Shown: in pieces, positions 56,645-64,000 of the stretch
Layout of the letters: each line of letters starts with the position of its first letter
Numbering within the stretch: the first letter of the stretch is position 1
Source of the DNA: Prevotella sp. P5-92
GTDB taxonomy: Bacteria; Bacteroidota; Bacteroidia; Bacteroidales; Bacteroidaceae
DNA: 64,000 nt
Assembly: GCF_002251245.1 (NCBI RefSeq)
Contig: NZ_NPJG01000068.1
Coordinates: forward strand, 1-64,000
Reading direction: 5' to 3'
The notes under the pieces: generated by a model
Databases searched by the model: none
What the model saw: only the letters and a program-made list of their open reading frames with translations
Told to the model about the DNA's origin: nothing
Made by a program: the position numbers and the translations under genes

Positions 56645-57805
56645 TTATTTAGATGTTTTTATTTTCGATATGTAAGTGAAGAGGTAGATGACACCAAGTG
56701 CCATTACTGCCACTGCTCCTGCCTGACCCATGGCATCGCTGGCGAAGCCCATGAACAACGGGAAGACGGTTCCGCCGAAAAGTCCCATAATCATAAGGCC
56801 GCTGATTTCGTTCTGACGCGACTTGTCGGAGAGCAGTGCCTGGGTGAACACCAGTGAGAAGATGTTGGAGTTACCGTAGCCAACGAGGGCGATGGCGACA
56901 TAGAGTATCTCCTTCGACGTGCCAAAGGCAAGACCTATCATCGAGAGTGCCATCATCACGACACTGATGATGAAGAACAGGCGGTTGCTCATCACACGCA
57001 GGAAGAACGAGCCTGTCAAGCAGCCGATGGTACGGAAGATGAAATAAAGCGAGGTGGCGAAGGCGGCGTCGTTGAGAGTCATCTCATGGCGCTCCATCAA
57101 TATCTTAGGCGCGGTGGTGTTGGTACCCACGTCTATTCCAACATGACACATGATGCCTATGAAGGAAAGAAGGACGATGGGGCGGGAGAGCAACTTAACA
57201 CAGTCAACAAAAGAGGATGCCTTGCCCTCGGGCGCAGGCTCGTTGATAGGTGTGGAGGCTAGAAGAAGTGAGGCAAGGATGCCTATCACCATGTATATGG
57301 GGAAAAGGATACGCCAGCCCATACCGAAACTCGGGATGGTGGCAAGCGCACCCCACATCGCGATATAAGGAGCCAGGAAAGAGGCGATCGCCTTGACAAA
57401 CTGGCCGAAGGTCAACGTAGAGGCAAGGTTGCCCTGGATTACTGAAGACACCAGGGGATTGAGGGATGTCTGCATTAAGGCGTTGCCGATGCCGAGAAGA
57501 GAGAAGGACACTAGCATGAGGGGGAAGTTCTCACCAAACAATGGCAACAGAAGTGATACAACTGTCACTATCAGGGAGAGAAGGACCGTCTTCTTGCGGC
57601 CTATGCGGTTCATCAACATTCCTGTGGGCACCGAGAATATCAGGAACCAAAAGAATACCAACGACGGTAGTACATTCGCTACGGAGTCGCTTAGTTGAAG
57701 GTCTTCTTTGACGTAGTTAGAGGCAATGCCGACCAAATCGACGAAACCCATGGCGAAGAAGCAAAGCATCACGGGTACGATTGCCATCTTATTTGTATTA
57801 CTCAT
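56645..57805 (-). CDS. MFS sugar transporter (FucP/GlcP-like), probable fructose uptake
   Basis: The 386-residue, 12-helix major facilitator protein has MAIVPVMLCFFAMGFVDLVG as helix 1, the loop motif GMLMNRIGRKKTVLLS and LLGIGNALMQTSLNPLVSSV typical of the FHS (fucose-hexose symporter) family. A central loop (PINEPAPEGKASSFVDCVKL) separates the halves, and VGYGNSNIFSLVFTQALLSD lies near the end. It lies in the inner membrane and imports monosaccharides with protons. The flanking fructokinase and fructanases suggest fructose. It is separated from GH32 by 350 bp of AT-rich DNA, so it may have its own promoter. Confidence 0.9.
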   Translation of the reverse strand: MSNTNKMAIVPVMLCFFAMGFVDLVGIASNYVKEDLQLSDSVANVLPSLVFFWFLIFSVPTGMLMNRIGRKKTVLLSLIVTVVSLLLPLFGENFPLMLVSFSLLGIGNALMQTSLNPLVSSVIQGNLASTLTFGQFVKAIASFLAPYIAMWGALATIPSFGMGWRILFPIYMVIGILASLLLASTPINEPAPEGKASSFVDCVKLLSRPIVLLSFIGIMCHVGIDVGTNTTAPKILMERHEMTLNDAAFATSLYFIFRTIGCLTGSFFLRVMSNRLFFIISVVMMALSMIGLAFGTSKEILYVAIALVGYGNSNIFSLVFTQALLSDKSRQNEISGLMIMGLFGGTVFPLFMGFASDAMGQAGAVAVMALGVIYLFTYISKIKTSK

Positions 57806-57935
57806 TATTACAATGTTATTTATTCTATTTTATTATTGTTCACTCTTTTTGATATGTTATCCTGAAAAACAATCTCTCTACCCCAAAAGACCAAATCATA
57901 AATTAATCAAATCAAAAACCGAAATAAATCTAACC

Positions 57936-57981
57936 AAAACCTAAATAAAACCTAAAATAAAACCTAAAATAAAACCTAAAT
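57936..57981. repeat. Short tandem repeat, AAAACCTAAA(A)T, four copies
   Basis: Units of 11, 12, 12 and 11 bp beginning at 57936, 57947, 57959 and 57971, with a degenerate copy (AAAACCGAAAT) just upstream. They lie in the 350-bp gap between GH32 and the transporter gene, possibly in the transporter leader. Nothing else gene-like is seen in 57806-58155. Confidence 0.7.
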
Positions 57982-58063
57982 CAATAACTAAAAAACTTAC
58001 TAATATTGAGCTTATGCAAAAACTATTTTCAAGACTCTCTTGTCTGTTTCTGTTTTCCGAGCG

Positions 58064-58071
58064 CAAAATTA
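58064..58071 (-). promoter_or_regulatory. Possible -7 box for the transporter-fructokinase genes
   Basis: TAATTTTG on the minus strand matches TAnnTTTG but lacks a -33 partner and would give a leader of about 260 nt. Weak evidence. Confidence 0.3.
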
Positions 58072-58155
58072 CAGTCATTTAATTATGTAGGCTTTAAAAT
58101 ATGTTGCAGAGACGTATAAAATTCGTTCAATGCAACATATTTCTGATATTTTGTA

Positions 58156-59886
58156 TCAATTTTGGGTCTTAATCTTATATATTGCAGCCTTCGCCTTGCC
58201 TTTCACTGTGATTTTGTCATAAGGAGTGCTCGGGAAAACAAGGTTGGTCATGCACATCTTTCCGTCGCCATCGAAGGCCTCAACACTGCAACGGTCAACG
58301 AAAATGCGAAGCTGACGCACCTTGCCATAGGTGGGAGAAGACGTCGCAACAGGGAAAGCGTCGCTGAATGAAATATTGCCACTGCGGCGACGGTCCATGT
58401 CGAATGTCTCTTCCTCGTCGTCGTAGGTCATCACTACACTCTCGCCCTTGGCATTGCTCAAGGTAATCTGGGCATCACCCTTGACGGTAACGACAATCTC
58501 GCAAGCCTCGGTAGGCTGACTCACACGGGCACCACGCGCTGCCAGCATCTCCTTGGCTGGAGTGATACTGCAATAGGTCTCACCCTTATATTCAAAGAGT
58601 CCAAAATCGCGAACGATAGAATTGGCAGAACGATACTGCTTTGTAGGTACCTGGTTGGCATACTGCCAGTTGCTCATCCAAGCGATACCTACATGTCTGC
58701 CCTCGGGAGCGTTGTCGAATGTAATGGTAGCATAGTGATCCTTGCCATAATCCATCCACTTTGTCTCAGAGGGGTCATCCTCGCAGGTGAACTTATGTCC
58801 GTCAAAATCGCCGATAAAATATTGTGTAGCAGAACCGCCGAAAGGTCCACCAGGGTTGATGTTGCAGATAAGCATCCATTTCTCCTTGTCGGTGCCGCGA
58901 ACCTTCATTTTCATAAGGTCGGGACACTCCCACACACCACCGTGGTTGCCATACTCATGCCCGAAAGAACTTTCATACTTCCAGTCCTTCAAGTTTGCAG
59001 AAGAATATATCTGCATCTCCTGACCTGCGGCGAGAATCATGTTCCAGAATCCTGCCTCCTCGTTCCAAAAGACGTGAGGGTCGCGGAAATCTTTCTTTTC
59101 ATCGGTTATGACCGGATTGCCAACGTACTTTGTGAAAGTCTTGCCTCCGTCGTTGGAATAGGCAATACACTGAGCCTGGACATCGCCTCCAAAAGGAGTG
59201 GGACGGCTTGACGTGTACATGGATATAATGGCATCCTTGCCGAAACCGGCAGTATTATTGTGGTCAACGACACACGAGCCGCTGAACATCGTCCCCCAGG
59301 CGTCGGGAGCAAGTGCGACAGGCTGTTGCTGCCAATGCACCAAATCCGTCGATGTACTGTGTGCCCAATGCATATTGCCCCACATGGAGCCATACGGATT
59401 ATATTGATAATACAGATGCCATACACCATCCTTAAAGAACAGTCCGTTGGGGTCGTTCATCCATCCACGCTCGGGAGCGTGGTGGTATGATGGTCTGTAT
59501 TTCTCAGGGATGAGCATATACTGCTTGTCGTCGTTCTGCTTTATCTTACTGAAGCATACAGAACCCTTTGGCACATTCTGGATGACAACCGACAAGCCTT
59601 TAGCACCAAGCCATGGTTGCATGTCGAGTGCCACATAGTAATCGACTTTCTCGCGGGCAAAGCGTACGTTTTGCTCCATTTGTGCCACATTAGACACGAT
59701 GACCTGAAGCTTGCCTTCCGGGGCAGACTCCTGTATAGGCAACCATAAATATCTCCCCTCTTGTGCAGGAGTGACAATGGTTTGCTCCAATGCTTGCGCA
59801 GTGAACGTCTGGGCTTCGAGCGTGACACTACCAAAGAGCGATAAAGCCCAAAACATCATTGCGGTTATACGGGTGCTTTTGTTCAT
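58156..59886 (-). CDS. GH32 exo-fructanase (levanase/inulinase/invertase type)
   Basis: The 576-residue secreted protein (signal ending VTLEAQ-T) has an N-terminal extension of about 120 residues (DUF4980-like, LQVIVSNVAQMEQNVRFARE), then the five-bladed propeller. The nucleophile Asp is in GWMNDPNGLF (about 142-151), the transition-state stabiliser in DFRDPHVFW and the acid/base Glu in WECPDLMKM. A C-terminal beta-sandwich (LRIFVDRCSVEAFDGDGKMC) completes the fold. It releases fructose from fructans or sucrose. It follows the second GH32 by 18 bp and lies upstream of the transporter and fructokinase genes. Exo-action is inferred from the periplasmic-type signal. Confidence 0.94.
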   Translation of the reverse strand: MNKSTRITAMMFWALSLFGSVTLEAQTFTAQALEQTIVTPAQEGRYLWLPIQESAPEGKLQVIVSNVAQMEQNVRFAREKVDYYVALDMQPWLGAKGLSVVIQNVPKGSVCFSKIKQNDDKQYMLIPEKYRPSYHHAPERGWMNDPNGLFFKDGVWHLYYQYNPYGSMWGNMHWAHSTSTDLVHWQQQPVALAPDAWGTMFSGSCVVDHNNTAGFGKDAIISMYTSSRPTPFGGDVQAQCIAYSNDGGKTFTKYVGNPVITDEKKDFRDPHVFWNEEAGFWNMILAAGQEMQIYSSANLKDWKYESSFGHEYGNHGGVWECPDLMKMKVRGTDKEKWMLICNINPGGPFGGSATQYFIGDFDGHKFTCEDDPSETKWMDYGKDHYATITFDNAPEGRHVGIAWMSNWQYANQVPTKQYRSANSIVRDFGLFEYKGETYCSITPAKEMLAARGARVSQPTEACEIVVTVKGDAQITLSNAKGESVVMTYDDEEETFDMDRRRSGNISFSDAFPVATSSPTYGKVRQLRIFVDRCSVEAFDGDGKMCMTNLVFPSTPYDKITVKGKAKAAIYKIKTQN

Positions 59887-59904
59887 TCTGTTCTTAATTT
59901 CAAA

Positions 59905-61467
59905 TTAATAACTGCTTACCTTAACATCACTGACAGTGACATTGCCTCCGTAGCCGTTCACAGACCAGCAGTTTTTCTGCAAGCCGTAGATGCGCTGCGT
60001 AGTGCCGTATTCACCATTGATATACATCACCACGACAGAGTTGTCAGTGTAGATGTCAACCTTGTATGTATTGTCGGCAGGACGTGGGAAGATGTATCCG
60101 TCGGCTCCTACGATGAATCCCTTGCCTTCAGCGCCTTCCTGCTCGAAGTTTACTTTGCGCCGGCCGTTTTCCCATTCCGGATTGACCACGAGAGAATAGT
60201 ATTTCGTAGCGTCGGTGCCACGCACAAACGAAACGCCCCATTTGTCAGCCTCTCCTGCCGTCACCACAAAGGAGATGTGATTATGATAGCCAAGGCGACT
60301 GTAAAGTACATATCCGTTGCCGTTGATAGTGCCAGAAGAATAGTTCTCCGATGCCATTACCTTCGCTTCGGTCTGAACGCCATATTTGTCAGCCATTGCC
60401 GGCACCTCACCGACAGAGAGAGTACCATCGGCATGTTGTATGAGTTTGTGGCACACTAATGCACCCGACCAGTTTGGTTCGCTTTCAGCCCCCACTGCAA
60501 TATTCTTGTCGTGTATGGTGGTACCGGTGCGATAAGGAGTCCATCCCCATATAAAGCGGTCGGTGCCGTTAGAGGCAGTCTTGCCGGCATAGAAAGCGCG
60601 AGTGTCGAGCACTCCCTCCTTGTCGTCGGCAGGCCATTTCGGTCCTTCGTTGAAGCACTTCTTCAGTTCGTCCAACGAGCGCGCCATCATATATTTCACC
60701 TTGCGGCTCCAGTCACTGCGGTATGCCTCGCTATATACCATATACCACCAGTCGCCCATCTTGAAGATGTCGGGGCACTCAAGCATACGATCCCAGATCA
60801 TACACGAGAACTGTCCGTCGTATTTCCAGTCGCGCAGGTTCTCCGATGTATATTCGGCGAACTTCAGGTTGCTTGCAATGATCATGTGCCACAGTCCGTT
60901 GTCGTCCTGGAACACCTGCGGGTCGCGGAAGTCAACGTCGGAATAACCGTTGTCAGAACCGCGCAGTATCCACTCCCTGTCCTTGGTCCATGTCTTGAAG
61001 TCGGGCGACGTGGCACGCATCACCACCTCGCGTGTGGTGTGGCCAGTATAATATATGTAGTACAGTCCGTCGCTTTCGTTATACACGGCGCATCCTGTTC
61101 CCAAGGCTGCGTCAAGTTCATCCTTCGACTTTCCCATAGGGAGAATCTCCCCCAAGCCTTGATAGTTGGCACCGTCTGTTGTCGATACGCCATAGATGGG
61201 ATGATAGCACCAGGCATCATTGTTGTCAAACTCCTGCAGATAGAGCACCTTGAAGTCGCCCGCCTTCTTGTCGTAGAAAGGCATAGGGTCGCCCACCCTG
61301 CCAATGGCAGGCTTCCAGTATGTGTTGTAGCCGCTTTCCTCTGTCGGAGTGAAGCATTCGGTTGTTGCCGACCAGTCCTTTGCAGGGTCGCCAGCAAAAC
61401 TGTCATCGCTGCAAGCTGTCATTGTAAGTGCAGCAATCATTATTGTTGAAATTATCATTGGTTTCAT
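59905..61467 (-). CDS. GH32-related lipoprotein, candidate surface fructanase
   Basis: The 520-residue lipoprotein (signal ending ALTMTAC-SDDS) carries a divergent GH32 propeller. IGRVGDPMPFYD replaces the classic WMNDPNG but keeps the Asp (about residue 58). VDFRDPQVFQ provides the second Asp and MLECPDIFKM the acid/base Glu. A C-terminal domain (about 340-520, DUF4975-like: NGNGYVLYSRLGYHNHISFV, VDIYTDNSVVVMYINGEYG) is a beta-sandwich. Lipidation with acidic residues suggests surface exposure, where endo-acting fructanases of PULs work. The diverged nucleophile motif is typical of this clade rather than proof of inactivity. Confidence 0.85.
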   Translation of the reverse strand: MKPMIISTIMIAALTMTACSDDSFAGDPAKDWSATTECFTPTEESGYNTYWKPAIGRVGDPMPFYDKKAGDFKVLYLQEFDNNDAWCYHPIYGVSTTDGANYQGLGEILPMGKSKDELDAALGTGCAVYNESDGLYYIYYTGHTTREVVMRATSPDFKTWTKDREWILRGSDNGYSDVDFRDPQVFQDDNGLWHMIIASNLKFAEYTSENLRDWKYDGQFSCMIWDRMLECPDIFKMGDWWYMVYSEAYRSDWSRKVKYMMARSLDELKKCFNEGPKWPADDKEGVLDTRAFYAGKTASNGTDRFIWGWTPYRTGTTIHDKNIAVGAESEPNWSGALVCHKLIQHADGTLSVGEVPAMADKYGVQTEAKVMASENYSSGTINGNGYVLYSRLGYHNHISFVVTAGEADKWGVSFVRGTDATKYYSLVVNPEWENGRRKVNFEQEGAEGKGFIVGADGYIFPRPADNTYKVDIYTDNSVVVMYINGEYGTTQRIYGLQKNCWSVNGYGGNVTVSDVKVSSY

Positions 61468-61488
61468 ATATATTAATCGTTTAAGATA

Positions 61489-62895
61489 TTACTTTGTAAG
61501 ATAGTTGAAAGCGTTCTGGGTGATGATAGAGACATTCTTATGGAATTTCTCAGTATAGCCAGCCTCGAATGTGTAGGAATACCAGTCGTAGCATCCTGAA
61601 CCGATGCAGACGATACCGCCCTTTCCGTCGTGTGCAGGATATTCCCATGCCACAACAGAACCGTCGCCGCCGACACCGAGAATCTTACCGCCTGTGCGTG
61701 CCTCCCATGCTGCATGGTTGTCATATCCTCCCCAGTCGTTGCCGATATGATACTGTGCCGTGGAGTTGGTTATATGGTAGCCTGCATCCGTTGTATATAC
61801 CGCGTTAGGGTCATCTCCAGTCACAAGTCCTTGCCATAGAGGATGGCCTGTCTGTCCGTTGTACATCTTAAAGTCCCAAGGTCCTCCGCAAAGTTCTGCA
61901 TCAGCCTCGTTCTGTCCCCAACAGTTGTTAGGAGTAGTCCATTCGTCGTCGCCCGTGACACCGATGAACGACGGGAGATTGGTGGCATAACGAGTAAGGA
62001 AGAAAGCGCCTCCGTTTTCATAATACGTGCGCAACTGGTTCTTGGCGTCGATGGCGTACGGGGCCTTAGTCACAAACTGGTCATGTCCGTCAACACCACC
62101 ATCGTAGTGGAAGTGCCACCATATCACCTTACATTCAGAGAGATCTACGGTCTCCATCTGTATGTCGGCGAATGAAGCGTATAAAGACTTCTCTACGTTT
62201 GCCAACATCCATGAACAAGCTTCTTTTGCTTCGGGGTCAAGTTCATTCATAGTCGGCACATTACCTACAAACACTGCTCTTGGCTTGTCGATGGCAAAGA
62301 CATTTACCGTATATTGTGCCTGAGCTGTTCCGTTGGTAACGGTATAGACAACTGGATTTGTGAAATCCTGGGGCACACCGCTGAGCGGCTGGCACACTGC
62401 TTCTTCACTGAACTCGACGGAAGGAACGAGAGCAGTTATATCTACACCGCCGGGAACATAAACGGTGATGGTCTTGGCACTCTGGTCGATGATGCCATTA
62501 TACACCTCATTTACAATGAACGAATAGATTTTGGCCTCATCGCGCTTTGCCACCAGTTTCCAGTCGAGAAACAAGTCGCCGTTTGTCACGTGTATGTTCT
62601 GTGCGCCTTCCATGTTCACGGTCTGTCCCTTCTGAACATTAGCGCTTGCGCCCTCTGAAAGGCGAAGTTCGGTCACAATCATTGCCCTTGTGTCGTATGT
62701 TTCTGGCAAGTTCACGGTTACGGTACGTGAGTTAAAATCCACCTTGCCCTCATAGTTATCGAGAGTCAAAGCCTCAATCGTGCAGTCGCCCGAAAGTTGG
62801 AGCCCGCTGACATTGTCATCTGTACAGGCAACCATGCACATCATCATCAGGAAGATGAATGATGCAGATATGATATTGTTTATTCTTGTCTTCAT
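61489..62895 (-). CDS. DUF4960-type surface lipoprotein, probable fructan-binding protein
   Basis: About 468 residues from ATG 62895 (MKTRINNIISASFIFLMMMC...VAC-TDDN, lipoprotein). A longer frame to 63048 overlaps the susD gene and lacks signal-peptide character. Two N-terminal beta-sandwich domains (DCTIEALTLDNYEGKVDFNS; IYSFIVNEVYNGIIDQSAKT) precede a C-terminal DUF4960-like domain (AVFVGNVPTMNELDPEAKEA, VIWWHFHYDGG, GGAFFLTRYAT), a degenerate flavodoxin/ThuA-like fold. In fructan PULs this position, directly after susD, holds the surface glycan-binding protein. It lies 16 bp after the susD stop. Confidence 0.85.
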   Translation of the reverse strand: MKTRINNIISASFIFLMMMCMVACTDDNVSGLQLSGDCTIEALTLDNYEGKVDFNSRTVTVNLPETYDTRAMIVTELRLSEGASANVQKGQTVNMEGAQNIHVTNGDLFLDWKLVAKRDEAKIYSFIVNEVYNGIIDQSAKTITVYVPGGVDITALVPSVEFSEEAVCQPLSGVPQDFTNPVVYTVTNGTAQAQYTVNVFAIDKPRAVFVGNVPTMNELDPEAKEACSWMLANVEKSLYASFADIQMETVDLSECKVIWWHFHYDGGVDGHDQFVTKAPYAIDAKNQLRTYYENGGAFFLTRYATNLPSFIGVTGDDEWTTPNNCWGQNEADAELCGGPWDFKMYNGQTGHPLWQGLVTGDDPNAVYTTDAGYHITNSTAQYHIGNDWGGYDNHAAWEARTGGKILGVGGDGSVVAWEYPAHDGKGGIVCIGSGCYDWYSYTFEAGYTEKFHKNVSIITQNAFNYLTK

Positions 62896-62911
62896 AATAA
62901 TATTGTTCGTT

Positions 62912-64000
62912 TTACCAGTTACCAATGTTCTGAGTGTAATATCCGTTAGAGGCAGCCACCTGTGCAAATGGTATAGGCAGGTATTCGCCCTTGTCGGCGG
63001 TGAACTCAGCCTCGCCATAGACGGTGCATTTAGTCTTCTCTGCCGCATAGTAGCTATTGAGGGTTTGTGCAGCCTCGCCCCATCTCACGAGGTCGAAGAA
63101 ACGCTCCGACTCCATTGCAAGCTCCAACCGGCGCTCCATCTTCACAATCTTTATTGCCTTTTCCTTATCGTAGGAACCGGTGTAATTCTTGCAATAGAAC
63201 TTCACGCCATACTTTGACGGATAGTTGCCTATCATCTGTGTACTGCTTGCGGCACGAGAGCGTATCTGGTTTACGAGAGCTATTGCTTCCGTAGTCTTTC
63301 CAAGCTGTGCCAAAGCCTCAGCGCGCTCAAGCAGCACGTCGGCATAGCGGAACACGATGCGGTTCATGCTGGTTGCCCAGAAAGAGCCTTTGATGAGATA
63401 CTGGCCGATTAGGGCCGGATCGACGTTCTGCTTTAGCGTGACATAGTAGCCATATAATCCGCCTGAACGGCTCCAGTTGGAAGTGCGGTTCATGATATAG
63501 TCCTGGTTGAACATATATGGCAAGCCTGGCATTCCCACTGTGAGGAAAAGGCGCGGGTCGGCATTGTCGGCTGTCATGTCGTAGTCCTTCTGGTTGAAGT
63601 TGTCGATAAGAGGCAGACCGCTGTTATCGGTACGGAAAGCATTGACAAGGTTCTGCGATGGCTTATAGAAGTCGCATCCTCCGTCGGTCACGTCTGCTAT
63701 ATTTGGGCAAATCAGGCCGTTCGACCAGTTGAGATTGCCGTATGTCGAACCGTCGTTGCGTGAGTATTGTATTGCCCATATCGACTCGCATCCGTTCTCG
63801 TACTGCTCCTCAGGGCGGAAGTTATTGTGTATGTCGGCCTCAAGGGCATATCCTCCGGCAGCGTATATTGCAGGGTCGGTGTATTTGATGACTTTGTCAA
63901 GGTCGTCGGTATTTATGCTTGTCACCTTATGGCTCATTGCATCATCCTGGCGATAAGCCTTGTAGAGATATACCTTTGCCAGGAATGCCGCACAGGCAGC
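62912..64000 (-). CDS. SusD/RagB-family lipoprotein, 3' part (5' end beyond window)
   Basis: The frame is open to the window edge (codons AAFLAKVYLYKAYRQDDAMS continue upstream of the visible ATG 63937), so about 363 C-terminal residues are seen. RYADVLLERAEALAQLGKTT (tetratricopeptide-like helix), VKMERRLELAMESERFFDLV and RWGEAAQTLN form the hallmark SusD C-terminal block, and the end GEYLPIPFAQVAASNGYYTQ is typical. It binds the glycan on the SusC transporter, presumably encoded just outside the window. With the GH32 enzymes and fructokinase it defines a fructan PUL. Confidence 0.93.
   Translation of the reverse strand, partial: AACAAFLAKVYLYKAYRQDDAMSHKVTSINTDDLDKVIKYTDPAIYAAGGYALEADIHNNFRPEEQYENGCESIWAIQYSRNDGSTYGNLNWSNGLICPNIADVTDGGCDFYKPSQNLVNAFRTDNSGLPLIDNFNQKDYDMTADNADPRLFLTVGMPGLPYMFNQDYIMNRTSNWSRSGGLYGYYVTLKQNVDPALIGQYLIKGSFWATSMNRIVFRYADVLLERAEALAQLGKTTEAIALVNQIRSRAASSTQMIGNYPSKYGVKFYCKNYTGSYDKEKAIKIVKMERRLELAMESERFFDLVRWGEAAQTLNSYYAAEKTKCTVYGEAEFTADKGEYLPIPFAQVAASNGYYTQNIGNW

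Noticed and set aside
60511-61449. 312-codon plus-strand frame opposite the GH32-related lipoprotein
   Set aside because: Antisense shadow; the minus strand shows RDP and ECPD motifs and a lipoprotein signal.

Overview
The window looks like a chromosome segment of a gut or oral Bacteroidota species, most likely Prevotella/Segatella or a close relative. The evidence is two SusC/SusD-type polysaccharide utilisation loci (PULs), a one-protein hybrid two-component regulator, many lipoprotein and Sec signals, and repeated TTTG-N19/20-TAnnTTTG promoters, a form specific to this phylum. The genus is an inference. No rRNA, tRNA or CRISPR array was recognised.

Layout. 1-5.4 kb: a nuclease-family gene remnant, an exported arginine-deiminase-like enzyme, a decayed IS3-family element, palindromic repeats and an M13 metallopeptidase lipoprotein. 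5.4-25.2 kb: a glycosidase and sugar-catabolism region. It has GH127 (+ strand), then a minus-strand run of ten genes or remnants (aldo-keto reductase, lactonase-type amidohydrolase, Zn alcohol dehydrogenase, fucP remnant, GH31, GH97, mutarotase, broken GH29, two GH2), and a divergent AraC regulator followed by a secreted protein and GH43. 25.4-36.8 kb: a PUL core of surface lipoprotein, SusD-like, SusC-like, GH5 and the hybrid two-component system. Together 5.4-36.8 kb reads as a locus for branched, probably fucosylated and arabinosylated xyloglucan, with fucose oxidised by the non-phosphorylating route. The fucose arm looks decayed: fucP has lost its 5' part, the fucosidase has an internal deletion and a premature stop, and no fuconate dehydratase is present.

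37.0-46.3 kb: a defence island. An AlbA/Schlafen-type protein is followed by a methyltransferase-like subunit that overlaps a 1295-residue protein combining a GIY-YIG-like nuclease domain, an SF2 helicase and an Eco57I-type methyltransferase. Then come a small unknown protein, a stray methyltransferase tail, an EVE-like protein and a DUF262 (GmrSD-like) gene that has lost its nuclease half. 46.3-47.1 kb holds striking palindromic repeats. 47.1-53.8 kb: a NUDIX hydrolase, a MITE-like repeat, and a likely metal (iron) uptake operon (porin, imelysin, di-haem oxidoreductase, cytochrome c assembly protein) with a palindromic operator candidate. 54.0-55.6 kb: a HipBA-type toxin-antitoxin pair. 55.7-64 kb: a fructan PUL (fructokinase, MFS transporter, two GH32 enzymes, DUF4960 lipoprotein, SusD cut by the window edge).

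The most novel-looking system is the GIY-YIG/helicase/methyltransferase restriction locus. The most interesting evolutionary story is the piecemeal loss of fucose use inside an otherwise intact xyloglucan-type PUL.
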